Shown one piece after another: positions 45,096 through 58,196 of a stretch of 64,000 nt of DNA; position 1 is the stretch's first letter, and each line of letters opens with the position of its first letter. The position numbers and the translations under genes were made by a program. The notes below the pieces were generated by a model, which worked only from the letters and a program-made list of their open reading frames with translations, was not told where the DNA came from and ran no database searches. The DNA is from Adineta ricciae (lineage: Eukaryota; Rotifera; Eurotatoria; Adinetida; Adinetidae). The stretch lies in NCBI GenBank assembly GCA_905250025.1, contig CAJNOJ010000256.1:1-64000 (forward strand). Direction: 5' to 3'.

Positions 45096-48000
45096 TCATT
45101 GAGCCGTTGATCGAGCAGCCGCTGACTGATTCGGGATGCCAACAGTTAGATTCCTATCGATTCCCATCAAAGGTCTTAACGGTTTATTACTTTGTTCGAC
45201 TTTTTTAGCTTTTTTATTATTCTTATTGGCAGACTTTTCTACGGGTTTATAGATCCTCTCGGGACAGAGAAAATTCACATCAAATAAGTATTTCTAAAAA
45301 AACAAAGAGCTTATTCATCTGACATATATGAATAAAACCTAACCTGTATCCAACCAAGTTTATATTGATGAATAGTAGTGTCATTCAATTGTGTGGAGAA
45401 TTGTATTTTAGCTCGAATAAACACGCGACGAATAAAAGTCCATTCTATAGTTCAAAAAGGATAAAAGTAAGATTCCATTTCGGAACTTACTTTGCAACGA
45501 CAGTCTCTCGGCTAAATTATGCGTCAGTATGAATGGATCTTCAATGGCAATCGTTCGATGAAACCATCCTTTTTCATCACGTGTCAACGGTTCAATTTGT
45601 CGTATGGCAACAACATGTTTTTCGTAATCAAATTGATCAGCGTAGTATCGTAAAAAGGCAATCCATAGTTCACCGGTTGTTAATGTATTTGGCCCATACT
45701 TATTTATCCAAACCTGTCTCTAAAATTGCATTAATAAGATAGAAACGTTCAATTAAATGAATAATTACTAAGTTTGATATGTTATCGTAGAAATATACAT
45801 TCCATCTGTTGCCGTCTCGAATAACGATATTTTCCTTGGAATTCTTGTCGCTTAACTAAACTTTTACATTCATCACAGTAACAGAAATTAAACAAGTCAA
45901 ACTTGTTGAAGAACAGGAAGGACAGGTGGTTGAATTTGTTGTAGAAAATGTATTAACATAATAATATACGCATAGCTTGATAACGTTCCGAATTTTGCAT
46001 CTCCAATGTCACATATCTATGATAAACAATGATGAGCAAACGAAGTCAAATGTGATCCGCTGCTTTCATACCTTGACCAGATGTTTCACCATATATCCAA
46101 GTTGAGGCACACGTGAATCGATCATCGAATAGACTCTCAGTAGACGAGTGTTTTCCATCGCCTGAATCACTAGTAAATAGTCGCAGATAGAACGAGAATG
46201 AAATACGTACAAAGACATTATGAAGAGTAACGTCAATTTCAATATTCAATGGAGAATGTATCGATCGAATAATAGGCACTCTTGTATCGCGTACGAATTC
46301 CACATCTCTGAACACATGAGGAGTTGAACGCATAATTTGAAATAACTTCTCCAAAATACCAATGTCCAACTCTTCGTACTAGAGCAAAAAAGTCAAAATA
46401 GGATAGTAGCCAAGCGAACAACAAACATTGTCTGTCAATAGAACACAGATATCTAGATCACTCTGTCGAAGCCCAAATCCATTAAGAGATGATCCGTACG
46501 CATGAACAGAACAAGAAGGATAAGATTTTCGAAACTCAGTTTGCAGATAATTCAAAATGTCTTGACGATTTTTTGCGTCTTGTTTCGTCGGTTTACATTG
46601 ACCTACAGAATGGATTTACACAATACTGATTTACTTGTAAACACGAATACCAGTCACTTGTTGACATATACGCGAAAGTGTATCAAGCCATTCTCTACTA
46701 TTTGCAGGACAATTAACCATTTCGGGCAGAATTAATTCCGGACAATCAGATTTAGTATGATCACTCTCATGACATATCGTACATACAGGTGGTGCACCCT
46801 TAAAAGGAGAAAATGACGTGCTCGGAAAGGTGTCTTTTTTTTTTTGATAAAGAATCTCGAACTTGGCGAGCGCCAAAATTTTGCGCTTGCATATCATACA
46901 AAAGTGTCGTAGGTTCTGTTATTGATTTGATATTATTTACTATCTGTAGGATTGCAGCATTGAACAGTTTAACTGTGATAAAATGAAAAATGTAACTTTT
47001 CTCCTGAGATTCCTTTTTGTATACCTTGCTGTTCGTATTCTTTACATAGAATTTCTTTCTGAGTTCTATTGAGATCTATGCAAAGATCTTTTAGTGAAAG
47101 TAATTTTTCGCCGTAAGAACTCTCCAATTCACTGAAACACTCGATTTGAGATGATATTACTTGAATAAAGTTATATTCCTTACGATTTAAACGACTGATC
47201 CTCTTCAACTGGATTATTTGTAGACGAAACTTTTTCTTTGTCGTTCGGTTCGTGTAATGAATGCTCTATATGGTCGAACCTTCTCTTATAATCTTCTCGT
47301 ATATCTTCTTGTTGTACACGATCCCAGTAACTGTTTTCTTTTGGAAAATGTTCAATAAGTAAGCTGTAGGATTTCTCTATCGCGCGAAGTAGTTCTTTCG
47401 GCGGAATGTCAGCACCATCTACATCCTTTCGTTGTTGGCAAAAGTAGTTGAGAGCTGTTTTAAGTGTATGTTGAAAGTATTGAAATGAACGATTCGCTTT
47501 CATGGTGTAGCATAAATTTCGACTGAGTGATGTCGGATCTGTATGGAAGGATAATCATGCAGGCTTTCGCTGTACCAAGTTAAAAACTTACCCAAGCAAA
47601 AGAGTTTTTGGTTGTGTATTTGTCTTGCAATTTTTTTAACAGGCATTCGTGTTTGTATACAAACAATGAATCGTTTTTTATGGAATTTTTCAGTGTAGAA
47701 GGAGAGTAATTGAAGAAAGAGCAGCTCGGTAGATGCGCTATTTTTTGATTTCCATTGATCGACGTATGCATTGCATTTTTGAAAAAAATCCGGATATTGG
47801 TCATTGTTCAATATGAATGGCACTTTCTCTATGCCGTATACCTTGTTTCCCCAATGAATAACAACAGATTTACTTTTTTCAGCAGAAAAAATTCACTTAC
47901 ATATTCATGAAGGCATGGGACAACGCATGGATCGAGTTGTTGAAGAAAATAAATGGCCAGAAAGTCAAAGACCATTGGATGAAAAGTTCCAAGATCAGGT

Positions 48001-49209
48001 TTGTCTGTATTACATATCTGAATAGTTAAAATAGTGAGAGTTAGTATCTTTCTTTCGATTCAGTAGGACTGACTTTTGCTAGGATTCGAAAGAGACGCAG
48101 TAATGGAAGTACACGTTCATCAAACTTTGTATAGATTTGAATTATTTGGGACAATCGAACGGCGCGTGTATTATTTGCCGTCAATCGCACTAGGATATTT
48201 GAGTTGATCACCGATAGATCTACTGATAACGGGTCGCAATCGGTGTTGAGATGAACATTTTTGAAGTGTACTAAAAGTTGCAGATGATAATTTGATTGTT
48301 AGACAAAACGACATTAATTCTATACCTGAACGACGAACAATTTCGAGTAATTCTTTTAAGGTTTCATAAGGTAAAGTTTCCTTAAATTCAATATCAATCT
48401 CGATAGTATTCTCCTCTTTTAAACAACATTCGCATGATGATGGGCCATATAAAATGATCCGTGCGTCTGTTGCAATAGTTAATGGTTTATTGATTAATAG
48501 AAGAGAACTCTTTGCTCTTAATTACCTGGTCTTTCGCTAAGGATAATCTCCCGTAAACGATTGTAAATGATCATATGTTGCTCGTGATCCGTCTTCGGCA
48601 AGCAATGTTCATGAAGAGCTCTCTCAAAAGTAGCTTTTATTGCTCCAAGATGTTCCGTGCTTAGTTCTCTCAACACGGTCAGCGGCTTCTTCTTTTTATT
48701 CTACAATGCAGGGAAATATTCTGTGTTAAGCTCAATATGGAATGCATTCAATGACATACTGTAGAATCTTGTGAAGTGGTATTCTTGACCTTTGACTGAC
48801 TTTGCTTCGGCTGTGCTATAGTACACGAACAAATGACAATATAGATACATGGCTTTTTAGATAGATTTATACCCGAAACTGGTCTTTCGTTTTCATTTCG
48901 CATATCTGTGTGATGGTGTGGTATATTCGATGCTTCATTTGGTACGGATATTGGAATTGACGATGGTGTAGGGATAACGATCGACGGCTCTCTGATCACT
49001 GGTATGGATTGTGTTAATGGAGGATGCTGATTATAATAGTTGAATTGCCATTGATGGTGGGGATCATTAATCGGAAAGTTGCTTATAGGCTGCTGAATAG
49101 GGTACAGAAGCACACCATAATTATTGGTGTTTATCTCGCTCGGCGAACTCATCATATATCTTTGATTAGTGTATGTTCGTGATGGGTGGTTTGCAAAGGA
49201 ATTATTCAT
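45096..49209 (-). CDS. TUT4/7-like terminal uridylyltransferase, copy B
   Basis: A many-exon gene with the two-lobed architecture of metazoan TUT4/TUT7 (3'-uridylation of RNAs such as pre-let-7 and mRNAs). From the start at 49209: Gln/Pro/Asn-rich leader; degenerate nucleotidyltransferase lobe ([10 protein letters not shown]...NTIEIDIEF near 48.45 kb; [16 protein letters not shown] near 47.95 kb; [14 protein letters not shown] near 47.7 kb; [13 protein letters not shown]); linker; CCHC knuckle [14 protein letters not shown] (about 46.8 kb); catalytic lobe [20 protein letters not shown] (46.5 kb) with its third Asp in EIDVTLHN (46.2 kb); [20 protein letters not shown] (46.0 kb); PAP-associated [20 protein letters not shown] and [14 protein letters not shown] (45.6 kb); Lys-rich tail. 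The catalytic GS and DxD are intact; the first lobe lacks a proper DxD. Convergent with the AAA+ gene (88 bp gap). Exact exon ends were not all resolved. Confidence 0.82.
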
Positions 49210-51130
49210 TAGTGAGATGGATATGATTGGTAGTAAAATAATCAGAAATAAAACCTGGCTATACTATTTAATGGACGTTTGCGAGTAACTCAAGTTTCAA
49301 GTTGCTTTTGCAATTGACGTGTAGAAAAAAAAACAGCAGTATTGGATGAGGGAAAATACACAGTGTAAGAAAAATAAATGTCATTACTTTATCGTCTATT
49401 CAGATAAAAACACAGCTTTTTTTTCTGTTCTGTCACGTGGCATAGTTTTCATGTTGTTCTTGCATACCAACGTGCAGCTATTATAGTAGATGATGATGAA
49501 TTTTGTCACTATTGAACTTTACCCATCCGACAGCAGATCCAATCGTTTCACATAGTCATAGAATTCTAGCGACCGATTGATGCTAAATTATGTTCGGAGA
49601 AATGTCAATTCTTTGCTGTTAATGTTATGTGCGTTACGACTTTACGCATCTATGAAACAAATCAACCTGCAGTCATAAGAAGAAATCATTCATTCCGTGC
49701 AAAACTGCTTTTACGGATATTTTCCTTGTGTTACTTTTGGTGCTATACATTGTTTTCAAAACGGGCTATGTTTCTCAAGTAACAAAGGCCATCCATGACA
49801 AGGACAGAGGGTATTTAAACAGGTGTTTAATTAGATTTTTCATCTGTTTGAGGTGACACTTAGGAAACTGTTAGAGAAATATACTTGTGATGCTTTCTGA
49901 GTTGATATAGAGCATCAAAGTATAATGTATATTCTTGTATATATGTCAAAGGAAAAGGAGGAATGAAACAAAGAGATAATATACGTTGGAGAGTGATAAG
50001 CGCGTGTTCGATTATGACGCGAGCATCGATTCAAAGACGATTAGAAAAGAAGAGAAGATCGAAAATGGAAGTATTTTGACTATAAATAGTGAAATATATA
50101 GAAAAAGGAAAAGATAAAGCGTACAATCATTTAAGTGACCTCAATATCGAGAAGAACATACAAACACTGCTTTTCACTGTGCTAAAGAACGGCAATGAAC
50201 AGCGCGATACATTTAGTTTTCGCGTAATCGTACGGTAAACATCTGCCATAGGCAATATTAAACTTAGTCAAAATCCATTCATTATAAGAGATGCAAAGTT
50301 AGAATAGAAGAAAAACAAAGCTCTCTGTTGGTTCCATAAGATTCTCAACACAATTTATTTCATCCACTTTCTCATTGACATCTATCTCTAGTGCACGAAT
50401 CGTTAATGATACGAAGAAAAACACGGACCATCTTGAGGGTGAGGGTGACAGGGAATCATTCCCCTTGGGCTTAATCCGGGTCCCAACAGCAAATGTTGCT
50501 AGTACATCTTTGACGGATTCACTGGAAGAGTTAGCGGATTTTATCAATTGATGTGTAAAATGTATCCTGGGTGAAAACAAAGTACACTGTAGTGAAATAT
50601 AACCGTTCTTTATTAACCAATGCTTTTTTCCATCGTTCTAATTTAACAAAAGCGCATCATAATCGATGGAAAAGTTGTCAGTTTATGTGAATAATAATAC
50701 TTTTTCATACATCGAAGTGTTTTTTTTCGAAGCATAGAAGAAGAGGAGGAGAGACAGAGAAAGTATGGCATACTAAAATGAGAACTCTATCTTATTAATT
50801 AACGGAAAAACTCTGTTTAACTATTGATTGTTATACAAAATTGTTTGAAGTCCTGTAGAAAAAATGTAAATGCTTTTATAATAGACAACTGTTTTATATT
50901 CTATCAGTTATTTTTTTTGAAACGTCTTGTATTGTGTTATGAAAACTCTATCTATTGTAACGACGACACAATCATTCCGCTTGAATATACAAGAAATAAT
51001 GAGAAGAGCAGTCTGAATAACGACAAAGAATTATTAATTCATAACTCCTGACAAAACAATCATGTCTTTTTTTCTTCATTAGGTTAAAAGAACGTTGCAA
51101 AATAGAGACAATTTTTTTCCAACTAATATT
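49210..51130. other. Intergenic, haplotype B
   Basis: No recognisable gene. A 93-codon minus-strand frame (50299-50580) has no motif and no second copy to test it. The sequence is AT-rich with small purine runs. Confidence 0.4.
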
Positions 51131-52012
51131 GAGGACAATTCAAAAGTAGTGAGGGAGGTACCTTATTTTGCGAAGTAAACGGTCGAGGACAATTCCGTTT
51201 TTCACCAGTAGATAGAGCGTGCTTCGCTCTATTTATCTATTGTATTCGATAGGTCTTCGCTCTCTCCTACGTGAGAAAAATTTTATGAAAAAGTACTTTT
51301 GCCCAGAACTCGCTGGCGTAAAGGCTGATTCTTTTCTTTCGTTTTTATTTTCTTATGATTGTCCTCAAATGTTAAAAATAATGTCTGTGATTATCGACAC
51401 AGAGCTGCATTTTTTCGATTCATCTCTCGATGATTTATGGAGTGTATGAAATTGACCGTAGCATTATGTAACGAATCTGAATTGTCTTGCTTGATCGCAG
51501 ATTATCATTGATAAAATCGAATAATCAGAAGTATCAAGGCGATAAATCTAGAGAACTTCGTGGATGAGGAATTGATGCAAGACCGTAAGATTCCATATAA
51601 TCGGCTACATTACTATGCACATGTGGTCTAACATTATGAAAAATAGGTTTTAATACAATCAGTATCGCACGAAGGTATTTGCTGCTTGATTTTGGTCAAT
51701 CAAAGGTCCTAAACATTAGTTGACACATAGGGATGATCAATGATGTGACCATGTTGGACGCGACGGATTAACACAGACCTGGTCGGTTTGGGCAAAAATC
51801 GAAGAAAAATCAGTTTTTGTATCAGCGAGTTCTGGGCAAAAGTACTTTTCACAAAATTTCACTACCATAGAAAAGAGAACCAGGACTTATCGAATACGAT
51901 AAATAAATAGAATGGAGCACGCTCTATTTACTGGTAAAGAAAGAAATTATCCGCGATCTTTTTCTCGTGAAATAAAGCATCTTTATGCTTCGCTACTTTT
52001 GGATTGCTCCAA
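51131..52012. mobile_element. Decayed mariner-like transposon with imperfect ~200-bp terminal inverted repeats
   Basis: The left end (GAGGACAATTCAAAAGTAG, 51131) and right end (CTACTTTTGGATTGCTCC, up to about 52012) are inverted partners. The match continues inward imperfectly for about 200 bp, including GTACTTTTGCCCAGAACTCG on the left (51293 on) and its complement near 51830. Between the arms, the minus strand from about 51690 to 51480 reads a mariner transposase remnant: YLRAILIVLKPIF, HNVRPHVHSNVADYMESYGL and IPHPRSSLDLS, then FDFINDNL. These match the region around the second catalytic Asp (family form DNARPH...LPHPPYSPDLSP). The first Asp has become His and stop codons and deletions are present, so it is an old inactive copy. 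Confidence 0.7.
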
Positions 52013-52274
52013 GTATTTCGCAGCGGTTTACTTAGAAACAGGACTAAATCAAGTAATTTCTTTTTGAAACTCAATGCTTGTAGAAACTAATTTTCTGATT
52101 GAATGAGAACTTTTCAAATTACAGCTTTTTTGCATGTGACTTTGTAGGAATCAAAGTTTAAAAATAAGAAAGCACTCATAGTAAATAAAATTTTTGCTTT
52201 GATTTAAATATACGATGTATTTCTTACACAAACCGTCATTATTTCTTTTCAACACTTGGTGAACGTCCTATACA

Positions 52275-53843
52275 ATGAGACATTTTCACCAAACATGCTC
52301 ACTTCTTGTTGGACTATTGTTTCTGGTACAATCAAGTATGCAAATTCAGTCGGTATATGATATCAGTAATATGGGTACAGAGTTTATACCTATAAACAAT
52401 TCTTTTCCTCCTTTCCTGACACTTCAGGCAAAAAGTTTCATAAGATGTGGCATTCAATGTAATATACGCATAGATTGTCGAGCATTCGACTTTGATGTGG
52501 ATTCACAGCAATGTCGTTTGTGGAACGCTGATTTAACGACTGGTACTATTAGTCTATCGTCTTCAAAACCTCGATCATCTGTTGGTAGTGTTAAATTATC
52601 ACCCAGCATCTATGCTAATAGTCACAACCAATCATGTGATAAATGTTTTCAAAGCCGATACGAAATATGTAATATGAACAGTAGTACTTGCCAATGTCCT
52701 TCGAACACATTCTGGAATGGTTTAGTATGTCAATCACAACTTTTTCAAAATCAAATTTGTGCACAGGCAGATGCATGTCGACCAGATCTTAATCTTACTT
52801 GCCAACCAAGTTGTGATTTCACATATCGATGTTCAATCCGTAAGTGAATTTAATTTAACTTTTATCCGAGAATTTCTTCTTTATTATCAGTATAATATTT
52901 TTTTTCTTTCATTATTGTAGTTCCTGCCATAGGTATTGGCCAAACAGTGGCCGGTTATTGTAATAATACTAGTGGTAATGCCACCATATTGAATGGACCT
53001 TGGGGAATGTACGTTTCTCCAGTGGATGGAACTCTGTACGTTGCCGATGAATATAATCAAAGTTTTTTAGCTTTCTCACCATTTTCGCGCAAAGAACGTA
53101 TACTATTGTCCAGCGGTTTAAGTCAACCTATGGATATATTTGTTGATAACTCGAATACCATTTATATGACCGATCGACAGCTTAACGGTGGCACTCTGCT
53201 TGTTCAACAAAAAGGGACTATCGTTAAAAGCTTTCCAGCCTCTGGATATTCGACAAGTTCTTGTCTACTCAACGGGCTCTATCAAGCGTACGGTGTAGCA
53301 GTCGATCGTTCTGGTAATATATTTGTAGCATCGTGGACGTGCTCTGCAGTGGTAAAATTGGCACCGAATGCTACGAATGTAACGGTCGTTGCGGGAAAAA
53401 TGGGAACTTCAGGCTCTACGAATAATCAACTCTCTAATCCTCGCTTTGTGCATTTAGACGAGGATCGAGGTGTATTTTATGTCAGTGATTCCGCCAACCA
53501 TCGAATTCAGAAGTTCATTATCGGTGGTAATGGAACGGGAACGACAGTAGCAGGTGGTAATGGTGCAGGAACAGGTTTGAACCAGTTGTATAGCCCTGCA
53601 GGACTTTGTATCACTCGTGACGGTCAAACTATCTACGTTTCTGACCGTAACAATAATCGTGTCATGAAATGGACGATCGGTGCCAATGCAGGATCACTTG
53701 TAGCTGGCGATATAAATGGAGCGTCAGGTTATAGTGATCGGCTTTTGAATGGTTTGGGTGATGTGGCTCTTGATCCTAGCGAAACTTATTTATACGTCGC
53801 AGATGAGGATAATCATCGAATTCAGCGATTCCGTCTTCAATAA
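52275..53843 (+). CDS. Secreted PAN/Apple + NHL-repeat protein
   Basis: Two exons (52275-52839 and 52921-53843, intron GTAAGT...TTGTAG), 495 residues. Signal peptide about 1-23 (CSLLVGLLFLVQSSMQ). A PAN/Apple-like domain follows (about 30-115: FIRCGIQCNIRIDCRAFDFD, QQCRLWN), then a Cys-rich segment (about 120-190: CDKCFQSRYEIC, CQCPSNTFWNGLVC), then a six-bladed NHL propeller (GPWGMYVSPVDGTLYVADEY; QPMDIFVD; AYGVAVDRSGNIFVA; NPRFVHLDEDRGVFYVSDSA; SPAGLCITRDGQTIYVSDRN; GLGDVALDPSETYLYVADED). No membrane anchor, so extracellular. Many bdelloid genes have this build; the ligand is unknown. Only one haplotype is present here. Confidence 0.85.
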
Positions 53844-55132
53844 TTGCTTACAAAATTGGTGACATCATCACATGCAATAAAACTAATTACAAGTAACGCT
53901 CGTCGAGAACGATTCGCTTTGCCTTCGATTGAATGCTTTTCAAAATAAACGTCACGTAATGGAATATTCTTTCAAAACGCTTTTTATATTGAGAAATTCA
54001 AGATAGTATTTGCATAAAAAATAAGGCTAGTTTACAACTGACAGTACGAATTACACGAGACAAAAATAAGTTTGACAATGACGAATGGATAGCTCCTTTA
54101 CCTGTGACTACACATAGAAATTAAACAACACTTGTCGAAGCAGACTCATTTAGTCCTTCACAGATTTTCTTGTCACTCAACGGATTTTATAAAAAAACTT
54201 TTCAAAAGATGAATCAAAACATTCATCTCGCAGTCGGCTGTTGGCGTCTCTTCGGTTCGCCACTCCCGACAGCTCGATATAGCGCATTTCATAGACATTC
54301 GATCTGAAAGGTATGCTTCTTTCTCACTGGGCACATCGTAAACAATCAAGCTACTTCAACACCATCAATGAAAACTTTCAGTTGGAAACGAGCTTTCATT
54401 TACTAGGGATTATAAGAGAAAACTCGTGCTGGTTGATTCATTCATCGTAGATATCCAATTTGTCAGCTTACGTGTTAGATCACTTTTAGAGTTCACTATA
54501 GTTATTCCCTTTATCTAAAATCAATTTGAAGTTTTGCAATACGAAAGCACTTTCATTCATACCTTTACATTCATTATAGACAATAATTCCGCACCTAACG
54601 CCATCAACATTATCTTAAATGTCACCATGATTTACTTGAGAATACCCACGACGAGTCTACTACTTTTGAAAACATCGATAACTAAAAGGCATGTGTACTT
54701 AGAAGAAGAAAACTTTCGAGTTATAAATCTGTTCTTCTGTGTCTTATACGAATGCGTCGAAGGCGGCAACGTGGTGTGTTAATGTCGCGCATATCGGAAA
54801 GAACTGGAATAAATCGAGCATTTCTCGATCGACTTGTTTAATTGATTGAGAAATTCATTTTGTGTGAATCTGATCGATCGAGAATAATCATAGCAGAAGG
54901 ATATACTGGATGGCACTGACTCTGTGTGATAAAGATCCAAAAATAATCAGCATCAGGGAAGGAAGAGTTTGCTGAAAATTCCTTTCGCGAATCATAAATG
55001 AGAACGATAAATTAAACATTCTTCATATCTATGTGAATGCAGAATTTACACAATATTTTCATATGTAGTCAAATTAAAAGGCGACTATTCTTGAACAATC
55101 TGTCACTTCATCGTTTCGATTGATACATCACA
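53844..55132. other. Intergenic, haplotype B
   Basis: No gene recognised. An 82-codon plus-strand frame (54534-54782) lacks motifs. A GC-richer hairpin-prone patch around 54230-54280 was looked at, but it does not fold as a tRNA. Confidence 0.4.
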
Positions 55133-55879
55133 ATGTTAAACAGTACGATGATAAGCGAACTGTTCGCTCCTGTCATCACTGTTTATTTATTAGCATACGA
55201 TCAGTACAAATATGCTTTCAAAGAAACCGTAGCATCGACCAATGTCATAACATCCTATTGTCGAATAATAATATTTCGTTTAATTTCCCAGAAACTTACA
55301 CAAAGAACTGTAATGCATTTCTTTCGATATGCTTCGAATAACCGGTGCTCTGTATCATGTAAATTTCACCTTCTAAACCTCGCTTGAAGAAATATCTTCA
55401 AGCATATCGAAAGCAAACTACAGTAAAGTTTGAAGAATCTGAAATACTTGTCTACAGCCAGGGTTCATCTTTAATTTCAATAGTCCTTTCTCAAACTGAT
55501 CTCTTTGTTCTCGATATTGTACTATGTCACTATTGCACGCAACTTACTGTTAATGACATCATCACTTCCATTTTTTTCTTCAGTTGTCTCTTATCGACGA
55601 ATTCCTTCGTCTTTCTATGGATTAATTGCTTCAATAGTTAATAATATCGATATTCGAAATAGCCTGACAATTTGTATTGTCAGTGTAGCTTATGGGCTTA
55701 ATTTAATATTTAGTTCACAAATCTGATGTCAAATACAATATTATCGCTGTCTCACATTCTACGCTCTCGGCCTTCTGCTTGGAATTCCAGTGATTATTCT
55801 GTTTACATTTGTGTATCTAACCCACAAAAACATTCATCAAATACGGTTTCTACGTAAAACACATGTCGATCGTCAATGA
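55133..55879 (+). pseudogene. Probable decayed seven-transmembrane receptor
   Basis: Several frames of a hydrophobic protein interrupted by stops. The clearest piece is near the end: YALGLLLGIPVIILFTFVYL followed by THKNIHQIRFLRKTHVDRQ, which looks like helix 5 plus third intracellular loop of the bdelloid GPCR family. Earlier pieces (SLTICIVSVAYGLNLIFSS; LIDEFLRLSMD) could be helices 4 and 3. Too degraded for a firm call, and no second copy is in the window. Confidence 0.35.
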
Positions 55880-56140
55880 ATTAAAATAATTTCCTTCCCG
55901 TTGATTCTCCATATTAAAAACATTGCCCCCATCGAGATGTTTAGTCTATATCTTAGCTACCAATAATTTCCCGAAAAGCTGTTCACTTTTGTGTGAAACG
56001 AGGTGCATTGTTGGATAGTTTTGTGGAAAATATGCTGTCTCTATAGTCGACAAAATCAAATCAATCCCATTTTAAGCTGTACACGAGTACAACTTAGAGA
56101 TGAAGTTTTCAACTAGGTTCACATTTATTCAAAATCAATT

Positions 56141-56913
56141 CTACAACCATAAATACAATTTTCCATTAAAAACTTTAAGAACATAATCACGAAGAAGCTT
56201 TTTTGATTTAATCAAACTTTGTAATGTTGTCACTAAGTCATTACGTTGTTTGGAAATACATAAAGCAGACAAATGACGCGCATTTGTAAGTAAATATTGA
56301 GCTATAGGTTTCAAATCTGGAAAAAATAAATTAATCGTAAGATCTTCCAAACGAGGAAAAGCGGCAATGACCAATCGCATTTTTTCTAATGTAATCTCTT
56401 TACTGATGGTTAGTTTTCGTACTGAATTGGCTTTCGATACCGACTGAAAGACTTCATTTCGTTGAATTGAACTTGCATCAGCTCGATAAAGAACTATAGA
56501 ATCGAGTGTCAACGTCTGGACATTCGTTGTAAACCGAAAAAGTTCGATTAATTGATGAAAAGCAAAATGATGACATTGGATCGATAAGTTCGTTAGTTGT
56601 CGCAGTGGAAAAGCGCGATTTAAGTCATTTACAATCGGTAGCCGTGGTACTTCAAAAGTTTCGCACAGTGTTAGCTTAGTGGCATATGGAAATCGATCTA
56701 TAGGTTTGTCGAGTATCGATGTCCGATGAACACAAATATGATGAGTCGGATCTGCATTCAAATCAAAACGAGTTGACCAGATATTTTCGGTTAGTTCACC
56801 GTGTAGTACATAGTTTTTCCATCTAAAAATAAACACTAGACGAGAATCACATTGGAAAAATTCAACTTTACTGGTAGGGATTTCGTGAGTAGAAGATGAC
56901 AGCGTTGGACCAT
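56141..56913 (-). CDS. F-box/LRR-type bdelloid protein, C-terminal part
   Basis: 257 codons read from the N at 56914 to a stop at 56141. The text has the rhythm of the large bdelloid F-box/leucine-rich family: FPYATKLTLCETFEVPRLP, LRQLTNLSIQCHHFAFHQLI, NVQTLTLDSIVLY, VRKLTISKEITLEKMRLVIA and FPRLEDLTINLF, i.e. irregular LRR-like strands. The N-terminal F-box is not present because the piece is cut by the scaffold join. Likely a substrate adaptor of an SCF-type ubiquitin ligase if an F-box exists; that is inferred from the family only. Confidence 0.6.
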
Positions 56914-56914
56914 N

Positions 56915-57087
56915 GTAATGATTGGCTTGTATTAGATCATAAGAATTCACTTCTTATGCATATAACATCAAATGGAAATATTAAATCAACTGTTGGATAT
57001 AAAGAACCACCCATGGCTGCACTTCTTTTGCATTCAAATATTTTAGCTATTAAAACTGAAAACTATTTGAATTTTCATAAAATTTAA
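56915..57087 (+). CDS. B-box-like protein, C-terminal end, copy A
   Basis: The last 57 codons of the gene that begins at 30941, starting inside NDWLVLDHKNSLLMHITSNG and ending NYLNFHKI. It matches 42115-42285 in B almost exactly. About 275 bp of the A allele between the two pieces is absent from the scaffold. Confidence 0.8.
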
Positions 57088-58196
57088 TAGTTCAACTAGT
57101 TTTTTTTTATCGCCTTTGGTTATTTGATATTCAAGAAATTGAATAAAAGATAAATATCTGGAGAATGTGAGTGTTTTAATCCGAATATCGAAACAGAGAC
57201 TGTATAATCATTTTTTCCAGTCGCAATAAGAATTCAGAAGTACTTTCTGTGATGGTTTGCGTATTGAATCTTATTTCTTACACATAGAGTGAAAATTGGA
57301 AATTAGTTCTGATTTGGATTTCTCTATGTTAAAATTCTCAAAATCAGGAGATTTTAATATTTTCTAGTACCATGCAAATCATTAAAAAATTTTAAGGAAG
57401 TTTTATCCGAAATGAAGAGATAAGATACATTCTCTTACCCATAAAAACCAGCGGATGTCAGAAAAGTAGAGAGCAGAATTTCACTCTTGTAATATCAAAT
57501 ACGCTCATCGTCACTTCCGTTCTTAATATCTCATCCTTGTTCTCATCTCAATCATTCAGACTGCTTCTGGATTACTTACGATTTTAATCACTGGTGAGAG
57601 TTTGCAGTGACGTGCACTCATTTTCCAAGAATCATCAGAATGATAGATCGTAAATCCTTTTCTGACCATCGAAGACTTTTGAACCGGACAATGCTCACAT
57701 TAAACTGCAGCTTGATTTGAGAGATTTTATCAGCATCAGTTCAATGAATGTTCAGCAACATTGTGAGAGTAACTGTGCAATACTTTTAGCATGGTGTTAT
57801 CTTGTATCGTCTGCACACTCACAATCATAGTTTTTTCTTCATTGGATACAACATATATAGAAGTGCTCACATACAATAAAATAAAGGGAGAGGTCCGTGC
57901 TCGATGAGAAGGCTATGCAGGTGAACTATATAAGCCAATAAACGTCAAAATATCCTTTCCTTCACAATGTGCAATATTCCAGATTGTTCTACACTGGGGA
58001 TTTCGATGCCATTTGTATATTTCTCGGACTGATGCAAGATACAATTTTGGTAGTTAAAAACATACTGAGTCAGCTTTCTCCCAGCAGTATTGCACAACGC
58101 GTCGATATAAATAGAGAAAGAAAACGCAAAGAAAAAAAGAGTAATTTCATCTTGCGCACGACGATCAGAAATACAACACACATTTTTCTTCACAAC
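57088..58196. other. Intergenic, B-box gene to AAA+ gene, copy A
   Basis: Partner of 42286-43405, with an extra roughly 85-bp stretch near 57165-57250 and other indels. No gene. TATAAATAG at 58106-58114. Confidence 0.45.

Noticed and set aside
49560-49640. Short reverse-transcriptase-like wording (around KLCSEKCQFFAVN)
   Set aside because: Too short and without neighbouring polymerase motifs; cannot be told from chance.
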